This document shows positions 20,879 through 28,595 of a DNA stretch of 64,000 nt, piece by piece. How positions within the stretch are numbered: the stretch's first letter is position 1; every line of letters begins with the position of its first letter. Location: positions 1-64,000 of the forward strand of contig NZ_JAOCZP010000004.1 in assembly GCF_025336525.1 (NCBI RefSeq), written 5' to 3'. Made by a program: the position numbers and the translations under genes. The DNA comes from Chelativorans salis (lineage in GTDB: Bacteria > Pseudomonadota > Alphaproteobacteria > Rhizobiales > Rhizobiaceae). The notes under the pieces are model-generated. The model ran no database searches. It was not told the DNA's origin and saw only the letters and a list, made by a program, of their open reading frames with translations.

Positions 20879-20965
20879 GGCGGTTCTTTCCTTGGCGATT
20901 AACGCTCCGTTAGGGTTAACAGAATACTTCTCGGCGAGGGAAGTAAATTGGCGTAGGGGGCGCGC

Positions 20966-21796
20966 ATGTTCACCCACAGCTCGGTTCGCCGAAGATCGCG
21001 CGGCGGCAGACTTGCCGTCACCATGGCGACGCTGCTTTTGGCAGCCGCAGTCGCCGGTTGCGCCGGCCACAACCGCAAGGTCGGCGGCATGACCACCGGC
21101 TCCATCGCCGGCGGCGACCGGTCTGTCGTGGCATCGATGTCCGGCCCCGAACTCGAAAACGCCGCCGCCAGTCTCGGCAGGACCTACACCCAAAACCCCA
21201 AGGATAAGCCGGTCGCGCTGCAATACGCCAGCATCCTGCAGATGAGTGGGCGCACCGACCAGTCGCTCGCCGTCATGCGCAAGCTGGCGATCGCCTATCC
21301 GAAGGACCGCGAGGTGCTGGCCGCCTACGGCAAGGCGCTCGCCGCCGCCGGCGAGTTGGAGCCGGCGCTGGATGCCGTCCGCCGCGCACAAACGCCGGAA
21401 TATCCCGATTGGCGCCTGCTGTCGGCCGAAGGGGCGATCCTTGACCAGCTCGGGGAACCCGACCAGGCCCGTGCGCTCTATCACCGCGCGCTGGATATCG
21501 AACCCGGCGAGCCGTCCGTTCTCTCCAACCTCGGCATGTCCTACTTGCTCGCAGGCGACCTGAAGACTGCCGAGACGCATATGCGCCAAGCCGCCGCCGC
21601 GCCCGGCGCCGACAGCCGCGTGCGCCAGAACCTGGCCCTCGTTATCGGCCTGCAAGGCCGCTTCACTGAGGCCGAAAAGATCGCCCGCCAGGAGCTTTCG
21701 CCCCAGCAGGCCGAAGCCAACGTCACCTATCTGCGCTCGATGCTCGCCCAGAGCGACAGCTGGACGCAGATCGCCAGGGAGGACGGTGCAGGCTGA
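20966..21796 (+). CDS. TadD-like tetratricopeptide lipoprotein
   Basis: A 276-aa protein with a lipoprotein signal: basic N-terminus, hydrophobic stretch and lipobox VAGC (Cys32). The mature part is built of TPR units (KPVALQYASILQMSGRTDQS, EVLAAYGKALAAAGELEPAL, PSVLSNLGMSYLLAGDLKTA). This matches TadD, the outer-membrane pilotin-like factor of Flp/Tad pilus machines. No other tad gene lies in this window, so it is either an orphan or serves a locus elsewhere. It diverges from the M17 aminopeptidase, as in related genomes. Confidence 0.8.
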   Translation: MFTHSSVRRRSRGGRLAVTMATLLLAAAVAGCAGHNRKVGGMTTGSIAGGDRSVVASMSGPELENAAASLGRTYTQNPKDKPVALQYASILQMSGRTDQSLAVMRKLAIAYPKDREVLAAYGKALAAAGELEPALDAVRRAQTPEYPDWRLLSAEGAILDQLGEPDQARALYHRALDIEPGEPSVLSNLGMSYLLAGDLKTAETHMRQAAAAPGADSRVRQNLALVIGLQGRFTEAEKIARQELSPQQAEANVTYLRSMLAQSDSWTQIAREDGAG

Positions 21797-21895
21797 CGGA
21801 GGCATCCCTGCGATATGCGCACGGCTGTGGAAAGCCCGCAGATGCGGGCTTGAGCCTTTGAACCGCCCCACGGCGGCTGCTATTTCATAGGCTCC

Positions 21896-22700
21896 ATGAC
21901 CTTTCATGCTGACCTGCACGTCCATTCGAAATATTCCCGCGCCACCAGTCGGAATCTCGATCTCGAGCATCTTGCCTGGTGGGCGGCGCGCAAGGGAGTT
22001 GGTGTAGTCGGCACCGGCGACTGCGTGCATCCGGCCTGGCTTTCCGAGATCAAGGACATGCTCGTGCCCGATGGCGGGCTTTTCCGCCTGCGGCCCGAGA
22101 TCGACGCGGAGATCGAAAAGACCCTGCCGCCCGCCTGCCGCAAGCCCGTCCGCTTCATGCTGTCGACGGAAATCTCGACCATCTATAAGAAGGGCGAGAA
22201 GACTCGGAAAATCCACCACCTGATCTACGCACCCGATCTGGAAGCCGTCACCGGCTGGCGGCGAACCTTGGGCGGATCGGCAATATTGCCTCCGACGGGC
22301 GGCCGATCCTCGGGCTCGATTCGCGCGACCTTCTGGAGATCGCGCTGGAATCGGGGCCGCATTCCTATCTCGTGCCGGCGCATATCTGGACGCCGTGGTT
22401 CGCCGCCCTCGGCTCGCAGTCGGGCTTCGATTCAATCGAGGAATGCTACGGCGACCTCGCCCATCACATTTTCGCAGTGGAGACCGGGCTTTCCTCCGAC
22501 CCGGAGATGAACTGGCGCGTCTCGTTCCTCGACCGCTACAGGCTGACGTCCAACTCCGATGCGCATTCGCCGGGCAAGCTCGGCCGCGAGGCGACGCGCT
22601 TTTCCTGCGAGGCGGACTATTTCGCCATCCGCCGGGCGCTGGAGACGGGCGAGGGGTATGAAGGCACGGTGGCGTTTTTCCCGGAGGAAGGAAATACCAC
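21896..22700 (+). pseudogene. Endonuclease Q-like PHP nuclease domain, split by two -1 frameshifts from its helicase half
   Basis: The ATG at 21896 opens a PHP-fold nuclease (HADLHVHSKYSRATS, GTGDCVHPAW, RFMLSTEISTIYKKGEKTR) that reads normally to LIYAPDLEAVTGW. Near 22259 the coding frame moves by -1 to a second frame carrying IGNIASDGRPILGLDSRDLL, PAHIWTPWFAALGSQSGFDS and LTSNSDAHSPGKLGREATR. Near 22690 (FFPEEG then KYHMDGHR) it moves by -1 again into the frame of the 740-aa helicase. Restoring one base at each point would give a single ~1010-residue protein: PHP nuclease, zinc motif, UvrD helicase. EndoQ of archaea nicks DNA 5' of deaminated bases. As it stands, the product would stop at codon 204 with ~80 wrong residues. 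The breaks could be real inactivation or base-call errors. Confidence 0.82.
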
Positions 22701-24923
22701 ATGGACGGGCATCGCGCCTGCGGCGTGCGGCTCGACCCGAAAGAGACGCTGGCGCTCAACGGGCGCTGCCCGGTCTGTGGCAACCGGGTGACAGTGGGCG
22801 TGGCGCACCGCGTGGAGAAGCTGGCCGACCACGGCGAGGCCGTGCGACCGGCAACGGCCGGAGAGGTGGCGAGTCTCCCGGGCGACAGCGGCGCTGGGCC
22901 GGAGCTTTTCGCGCTTGCTGAGGTGCCGGTGGAGGATATCGGACGTGCCGATTCGCTGCTCGGGGAGGCGGTGGCGCGGCTGCGGGCGTGCGCGGTGATC
23001 CGTCAGGCCGGCTATGACGGGGAATACGGCGTGATCCGGCTGTTCGAGGAAAGCGAACTCGACCGTTTCACCAAGGGCGACCTTCTTTTCGACGCGCCGG
23101 TGCGTCGCCGCAAACGGGCACCTAAGCCGCAGGCAGAGCAATCAGCGCCGGTAGAGGCGCCTTCGCAGCCAGCGCCCTCGGTGCCGGCGCCTTCCGCACG
23201 CCAAGGGGTACTGGCCACCCTCGACGCCGATCAGGCTGCCGCGGCAGCGATGATCGAAGGACCGCTGACGGTCATCGGCGGACCCGGCTCGGGCAAGACA
23301 CGCATGCTGACCCGCCGCATCGCCCATCTGGTGCTGGAATGCGGCGTGCCGGCCGCCTCCTGCCTTGCCATCACCTTCACGCGCAAGGCGACGGAAGAGT
23401 TGCGGGCGCGGCTTGCCGCTCTGCTGCCGGGCGTGGCGAAGGATGCGGCGGTGCACAGTTTCCATTCGCTGGGTCTTGCCATCCTGCGCACCCATGGGAC
23501 GGAGCTCGGCCTTGGCACCGATTTCCGCATTGCCGATGAAAAGGAACGGACGGCAGCACTCGTCGCGGCGCTGCAAATCAGCGAAAGCCGCGCCACACGG
23601 CTCGTCAAGGCGGTCTCCGTGATGAAGCGGACGGGCGCCATCGACGAGGGCGAGGAAGGGGGAGCTCGCGCCGTGCTCGACCGGCTGGGGCGGGAGGGAA
23701 ACTGGGTCGATTTCGACGATCTGGTGGCGCTTTCGGTGGCACTTCTGGAGGAGCGCGCGGAGATCGCCGCGCTCTGGCGGGAGCGCTTTACACATATCCT
23801 GGCCGACGAGTTCCAGGACGTGGACGAGCAGCAGTATCGCCTCTTACAGCTTCTTGCCGGGCCTGGCGGCAATCTCTGCGTGATCGGCGATCCCAACCAG
23901 GCGATCTACGGATTCCGCGGCGCAGACGCCACGTGCTTTGCACGCTTTGCCGGCGACTTCCCCGACGCCCGTACGGCACGGCTCAAGCACAATTACCGCT
24001 CCACCGGCACCATTGTCACCGCCGCCACCCAGCTTATGGACGAAGCGCCGGACGGTATGACACGGCCGATGGAGGCGCCAATCGTGGTGCGCACGGCTGC
24101 GGACGAGGAGGCCGAAGCGGCCTTTGTCGCCGCGACGATCGAGGCGTTTTTGGGCGGGCACGACATGCTTGCCGCGCACGGTGGCAAGCCGGATCGGCAG
24201 GGCGACACGCCGCTCAGCTTCGCCGATTTCGCCGTACTTTGCCGCACCGACGCACAGTCGGCGGCCTTCCGCGAGGCCTTCGACCGCGCCGGCATCCCGT
24301 TCAAGAAGAGTTCACCCGCGCCGATCGCCGGGCATGCGGGCCTCGGGGCGATGCTTCGTGCGCTGGAACGGCAGAGCGACGCGGAGGCTGGCCGGGATTT
24401 GCCGGGGCGTCTTGCCGCGGCCGCGGAAGCTGCGAGGCGAGAGGAGGATGCGGACGCTGCGGCGCTCGCCGAGGCGCGAGGGTGGCTCACAACGCTCGCC
24501 ACCTCCGAGTCGGTAGGTGGCGATGTGGCGCTGCTCGCCGAACAGATAGCACTTTCCACCGAAGCCGACTTCCGCGATGCCCGTGCCGACCGTGTCTCGC
24601 TGCTCACCATGCACGCTGCCAAGGGGCTGGAGTTTCCGGTGGTCTTTGTCGTCGGGATGGAGGACGGGCTGGTGCCGTTCTCCTGGGCACCGAGCGCCGA
24701 ACAGGACGTGCACTCGCGCGCCGAGGAGCGGCGCCTGTTCTACGTCGCCATGACGCGGGCCATGGACTGGCTGTTCCTTACGCGCACTGCCGAGCGGTTC
24801 TGGCGCGGCGCCGTGCGCTCGCTACCGCCTTCGCCTTTCCTGGGCGACATTGCGGATACGTTGACGGCGAGCCATACTGCGGCGAAGCGAAAGCCGCGGG
24901 CGCGGCAGCTCAGTCTGTTCTGA
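22701..24923 (+). CDS. UvrD/Rep-type helicase (C-terminal part of EndoQ-helicase fusion), ends in a beta-clamp motif
   Basis: A 740-aa open frame. It begins with the zinc motif normally ending EndoQ (HRACGV then GRCPVCGNRV), a basic/proline-rich linker (~residues 125-170), and a superfamily 1A helicase: Walker A GGPGSGKT near 193-200, AITFTRKATEELRARL, DEFQDVDEQQYRLLQLL, GDPNQAIYGFRGAD, HNYRST, TMHAAKGLEFPVVFVVG and VAMTRAMDWLFLT. The last residues, RQLSLF, match the bacterial sliding-clamp-binding pentapeptide QL[SD]LF. In relatives the protein is fused to the PHP nuclease just upstream; here a frameshift separates them. GAAGGA (22687-22692) lies 8 bases before this ATG, so the helicase could still be translated alone. 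It is convergent with ubiB. Confidence 0.9.
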   Translation: MDGHRACGVRLDPKETLALNGRCPVCGNRVTVGVAHRVEKLADHGEAVRPATAGEVASLPGDSGAGPELFALAEVPVEDIGRADSLLGEAVARLRACAVIRQAGYDGEYGVIRLFEESELDRFTKGDLLFDAPVRRRKRAPKPQAEQSAPVEAPSQPAPSVPAPSARQGVLATLDADQAAAAAMIEGPLTVIGGPGSGKTRMLTRRIAHLVLECGVPAASCLAITFTRKATEELRARLAALLPGVAKDAAVHSFHSLGLAILRTHGTELGLGTDFRIADEKERTAALVAALQISESRATRLVKAVSVMKRTGAIDEGEEGGARAVLDRLGREGNWVDFDDLVALSVALLEERAEIAALWRERFTHILADEFQDVDEQQYRLLQLLAGPGGNLCVIGDPNQAIYGFRGADATCFARFAGDFPDARTARLKHNYRSTGTIVTAATQLMDEAPDGMTRPMEAPIVVRTAADEEAEAAFVAATIEAFLGGHDMLAAHGGKPDRQGDTPLSFADFAVLCRTDAQSAAFREAFDRAGIPFKKSSPAPIAGHAGLGAMLRALERQSDAEAGRDLPGRLAAAAEAARREEDADAAALAEARGWLTTLATSESVGGDVALLAEQIALSTEADFRDARADRVSLLTMHAAKGLEFPVVFVVGMEDGLVPFSWAPSAEQDVHSRAEERRLFYVAMTRAMDWLFLTRTAERFWRGAVRSLPPSPFLGDIADTLTASHTAAKRKPRARQLSLF

Positions 24924-24936
24924 ACCTCAACAAGCC

Positions 24937-26511
24937 TCAAAAAAGCCGCAAGGCGATAGCCAGAAGTGCCAGGGCGATCACCCACAGCGCCAGGCGGCCG
25001 GACCGAGTGTGCTTTGCTTCGGCGCGGCCGATGGCCTCGGCGGTCTCCGCATCGAAGCGCAGGCCGTTCTCGGCCATCGTTTCGATCTCGCGCGACAGGC
25101 GCTCGGTGCGGGCGGCCAGTTCCGGCGCCTGGCGGGCCAGCGCCGTAAGCGCTGTGAGGCCGTCGCGGGCGTCGGTGATGAGGCCGCGTGGGCCGAGATT
25201 GGCGGCGATCCAGCTCGACACCACGGGCTCCGAGGCCTTCCACATGTTGAAATGTGGATCGAGCGTGCGCGCCACGCCCTCGACCACCACCATGGTCTTC
25301 TGCAGAAGCAGGAGTTCCGGCCGCGTCTGCATGTCGAAGAGCTCGGTCACCTCGAACAAGAGGGTCAGCAGACGTGCCATCGAGATGGTCTCGGCCGGCT
25401 GGCCGTGGATCGGCTCGCCGATGGCACGCAGCGCTTGGGCGAAGGCGGAGATGTTGTGGTGAGAAGGAACATAACCGGCTTCGAAATGCACTTCCGCCAC
25501 GCGGCGGAAGTCGCGCGTGATAAATCCGTAGAGGATCTCGGCCAGGAAGCGGCGCTCCTTGCGGCGAATGCGGCCCATGATGCCGAAGTCGACTGCGACG
25601 ATGGTGCCGTCCGCCTCCACAAACAGGTTTCCGGGGTGCATGTCGGCGTGGAAGAAGCCATCGCGCAGCGTGTGCCGCAGGAACGACTGGATGAGGGTGA
25701 CGGCGAGCCCTTCCAGGTCGTGTCCGGCAACGCGCAGCGCTTCGATGTTGGACATCTTGATGCCGTCGATCCACTCCAGCGTCAGCACGTCGCGGCCGGT
25801 GCGCCGCCAGTCCACCCATGGCACGCGGAAGCCGGGGTCTTCCTTTGCGAATTCGTGCATCTCGGAGATGGCGGCGGCCTCCAGCCTCAGGTCCATCTCG
25901 ATCTTGGTGGTCTGGGCAAGCGTCTCCGTCACCTCCACCGGGCGCAGGCGGCGGGCGGCGGCGATGTAGCGCTCCTGCAGGCGCGCGGCCAGGAAGTAGC
26001 TTTCCAGGTCATTGTAGAAGCGGCGGCGCACGCCCGGCCGGATGATCTTGACGGCGACCGGCTGCATCTCGCCTTCGCGCATGATCTTTGCCTGATGCAC
26101 CTGGGCGATGGAGGCGGCCGCCACCGGAGCGCCGAAATCCGTGTAGAGCGCCTCCACGGTGGCACCAAGCGAGGCCTCGATGGCCGCCCGCGCCTGCACC
26201 TCGGGAAAGGTCTCCATGCGGTCCTGGAGGCGCGCCAGGTCGAAGGCCATGTCGTGGCCGACCACGTCGGGCCGCGTGGCGAGGAACTGCCCGAGCTTCA
26301 CATAGGAGGGGCCGAGGCGGTCGACAGCGATCGCCAGGCGCTCGGGACGGTCGCGCTGCCCAGCGCGGCGGCGCGAAACCAGCTTGGCCACCCGCCAGCC
26401 GAGGCGCGGCATGCCTTCAAGCTGATCGCCCGGAAGGGCAGCCACCACGCCCTCGCGCAGGAGAATCCAGCCCGCGCGGACAAGGCGGAGATATGCGCCC
26501 ACTGTGCTCAT
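24937..26511 (-). CDS. ubiB: ABC1-family atypical kinase for ubiquinone biosynthesis
   Basis: A 524-aa UbiB/COQ8-type protein needed for ubiquinone assembly, probably as an ATPase acting on membrane-bound intermediates. The family's KxGQ motif appears as SYVKLGQFLATRPD, followed by the Ala-rich loop and AVKIIRP (lysine), the catalytic region HADMHPGNLFVEADGTIVAVDFG (the HxDxHPGN and DFG elements) and GRIRRKERRF. The C-terminus ends in a hydrophobic anchor (ALWVIALALLAIALRL). It follows ubiE by 7 bp on the same strand, the standard alphaproteobacterial pair. Confidence 0.96.
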   Translation of the reverse strand: MSTVGAYLRLVRAGWILLREGVVAALPGDQLEGMPRLGWRVAKLVSRRRAGQRDRPERLAIAVDRLGPSYVKLGQFLATRPDVVGHDMAFDLARLQDRMETFPEVQARAAIEASLGATVEALYTDFGAPVAAASIAQVHQAKIMREGEMQPVAVKIIRPGVRRRFYNDLESYFLAARLQERYIAAARRLRPVEVTETLAQTTKIEMDLRLEAAAISEMHEFAKEDPGFRVPWVDWRRTGRDVLTLEWIDGIKMSNIEALRVAGHDLEGLAVTLIQSFLRHTLRDGFFHADMHPGNLFVEADGTIVAVDFGIMGRIRRKERRFLAEILYGFITRDFRRVAEVHFEAGYVPSHHNISAFAQALRAIGEPIHGQPAETISMARLLTLLFEVTELFDMQTRPELLLLQKTMVVVEGVARTLDPHFNMWKASEPVVSSWIAANLGPRGLITDARDGLTALTALARQAPELAARTERLSREIETMAENGLRFDAETAEAIGRAEAKHTRSGRLALWVIALALLAIALRLF

Positions 26512-26518
26512 GTGCGTG

Positions 26519-27295
26519 TCAGATCTTCCAGCCGGAGTGCAGCGCGGCGATGCCGCCGGAATAGTCGCGCCAGGCGACGCGGGAGAAACCGGCCTCGCGC
26601 ATCATCGCCGCGAAATTCTCCTGGTTGGGGAACTTGCGGATGGATTCGACGAGATAGCGGTAGGGCTCGCCGTCGCCGGTGACGACTTGGCCGATGCGCG
26701 GAATCGCATGGAAGGACCAGGCGTCGTAGACCTTGTCGAGGAGCGGCATGCCGACATCGGAGAACTCCAGACACAGGAAGCGGCCGCCCGGCCTCAGCAC
26801 GCGGAAGGCCTCGGCGAGCGCGGTGTCAATATGCGGCACGTTGCGGATGCCGAAGGCGATCGTATAGGCGTCGAAGGAGGAGGCGGGGAACGGCAGCTCC
26901 TCTGCATTGGCCTCGACGAAGGTGAGATTGGCGCCGAGGCCCCGCTTCTCTGCCCGCTCGCGTCCCACCGCCAGCATGGAGCCGTTGATGTCGAGCACCG
27001 TCACGTCCGCTTGGCTGCCGGACGCTTCGGCGATGCGGAGGGCGATGTCGCCCGTGCCGCCGGCCACGTCCAGTGCCTTGAAGCCCGGCCGCTTCGGCGG
27101 GGACAGCCAGGCCACCATCGCGTCCTTCCACACGCGGTGCAGACCGGCCGACATGACATCGTTCATCAGGTCGTAGCGGTCAGCGACGCGGTGAAAAACC
27201 GCATCGACAAGACCCTGCTTCTCCCCCTCGCCGACCTGTCGGAAACCGAAGGCGGTCTCCATCCCGCCCGAGGCCGTGGAACGCTCCTGCGACAT
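26519..27295 (-). CDS. ubiE: Ubiquinone/menaquinone biosynthesis C-methyltransferase
   Basis: A 258-aa class I SAM-dependent methyltransferase that C-methylates 2-polyprenyl-6-methoxybenzoquinol. Motifs are intact: [20 protein letters not shown] at the N-terminus, SAM loop [17 protein letters not shown], acidic VLDINGSM, and the UbiE signature [16 protein letters not shown]. The ATG at 27295 gives normal length. It is the first gene before ubiB; the gene that often lies divergently upstream in rhizobia (mutM) is not here. Confidence 0.97.
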   Translation of the reverse strand: MSQERSTASGGMETAFGFRQVGEGEKQGLVDAVFHRVADRYDLMNDVMSAGLHRVWKDAMVAWLSPPKRPGFKALDVAGGTGDIALRIAEASGSQADVTVLDINGSMLAVGRERAEKRGLGANLTFVEANAEELPFPASSFDAYTIAFGIRNVPHIDTALAEAFRVLRPGGRFLCLEFSDVGMPLLDKVYDAWSFHAIPRIGQVVTGDGEPYRYLVESIRKFPNQENFAAMMREAGFSRVAWRDYSGGIAALHSGWKI

Positions 27296-27435
27296 TGCTT
27301 TCCCTCAAAAAACGGCGCGACCATAGCCGATCGCTCAGGCGGATGCCATTGGCAATAGCTGCGATTTAGGGCCGCGTTCGAGGCGGTGATCCAAACGAGA
27401 ACCGGCAAACGGACAATGATCGTAAGCGACTTCAT

Positions 27436-27470
27436 GAAAAAGGCTCCGTCCTTAAACAGGGCGGAGCCTT
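27436..27470 (-). terminator. Rho-independent terminator downstream of the peroxiredoxin gene
   Basis: A 9-bp stem (AAGGCTCCG at 27440-27448 with CGGAGCCTT at 27462-27470) is followed on the minus strand by a run of T, about 40 bp after the peroxiredoxin stop. Confidence 0.85.
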
Positions 27471-27509
27471 CCTTGATCGCGATGGCCGATCAGTAGGTCC
27501 GGCTCGAAC

Positions 27510-28169
27510 TCAGGCGCTCGGCTGCTTCGTCTTCCTGAGGTAGGGCAGGATGGTGTCGAAGGCGCCGAAGCGCTTGATTGCGTCCTCGTTGGAAACGGCG
27601 GCGGTGATGATCACGTCCTCGCCCAGCTTCCAGTTGGCGGGTGTGGCCACCTGGTGCTTGGCCGTGAGCTGGATCGAATCGATGGCGCGCAGGATCTCGT
27701 CGAAATTGCGCCCCGTGGTCATCGGGTAGGTCAGCACCAGCTTGACCTTCTTGTCCGGGCCGATCACGTAGACCGAGCGCACAGTGGCGTTGTCGGCCGG
27801 GGTGCGGCCTTCGGACGAATCGCCGGCGTCCGCCGGCAGCATGTCGTAGAGCTTGGCGACCTTGAGGTCCTTATCGCCGATCAACGGATAATCGACGGCG
27901 AAGCCGGTGGCCTTCTGGATGTCCGCCTTCCAGCGGTCGTGATCCTCCACCGGATCGACGGAGATGCCGATGATCTTGGCATTGCGCTTTTTGAACTCAC
28001 CCTCCAGGCCGGCCATCGTGCCGAGTTCCGTCGTGCAAACGGGCGTGAAGTTCTTCGGATGGCTGAAGAGCACAGCCCAGCCGTCACCGATCCACTCGTG
28101 GAAGTTGATCGTGCCGTGGGTGGTTTCCGCCGTGAAGTCAGGCGCGGTGTCGTTGATGCGAAGGCCCAT
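27510..28169 (-). CDS. 1-Cys peroxiredoxin (Prx6 type)
   Basis: A 219-aa cytoplasmic peroxidase that reduces hydrogen peroxide and alkyl hydroperoxides. The active site is HPKNFTPVCTTELG with peroxidatic Cys45; no other cysteine occurs in the protein, so resolution must come from an external thiol. The extended C-terminal domain (HQVATPANWKLGEDVIIT, LPYLRKTKQPS) is typical of the Prx6 subgroup. The ATG is followed by GLRINDTAPDF as in relatives. It has its own terminator and a long upstream region, so it is monocistronic. Confidence 0.95.
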   Translation of the reverse strand: MGLRINDTAPDFTAETTHGTINFHEWIGDGWAVLFSHPKNFTPVCTTELGTMAGLEGEFKKRNAKIIGISVDPVEDHDRWKADIQKATGFAVDYPLIGDKDLKVAKLYDMLPADAGDSSEGRTPADNATVRSVYVIGPDKKVKLVLTYPMTTGRNFDEILRAIDSIQLTAKHQVATPANWKLGEDVIITAAVSNEDAIKRFGAFDTILPYLRKTKQPSA

Positions 28170-28595
28170 GGATGTCTCTCCCTGCTTGAACTGTTCTTGT
28201 AAGATAGGCGCCGTCCGTTGCCGTATTGAGCATCAGAATGGTCGAGAGACGGCAGTGTCGAAAAAATTATACCACAAGGGCGGCAAAAGAAGGATGTGCT
28301 TTTGCGAGGGGAGATTCCCCTCCTCCGCCACAACGCGCGCTGAGGGAGGAGTGTATGGCGGTGCAGACGGGGAGGACGGGAAAAAGCGTCGGCCATGGGA
28401 CGCGCGATGCAACTTATTTTTGTAATCGGCGGATTATGCTGCAAAGCGCGCCCGCATGGCTAATGTGAGGACGCTACTCATCTACGCACGATACGCGTAC
28501 TGAGAGATGCAATTTACGGTAATTTTCGCGCGGGCATAAGTCCAGCAACAGGGATTTCCACAACTTTGACGCGCATCCTTCGCAGAACGATCGCC
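28170..28595 (+). other. Non-coding gap of 426 bp (peroxiredoxin promoter region)
   Basis: No conserved gene is visible. It must hold the peroxiredoxin promoter on the minus strand. A short hairpin (AGGGGA-GAT-TCCCCT, 28306-28320) lies near its middle. A 37-codon open frame on the plus strand (28355-28468) has a strong AGGGAGGA ribosome site 4 bases before its ATG, but its product is not recognised. Confidence 0.5.

Noticed and set aside
20879-22783. Long N-terminal extension of the M17 aminopeptidase frame
   Set aside because: It runs antisense to the TadD-like and EndoQ genes, and the true ATG with a ribosome site is at 20878.
27166-27435. 89-codon minus-strand frame upstream of ubiE
   Set aside because: It mostly overlaps ubiE in another frame and has no recognisable sequence.
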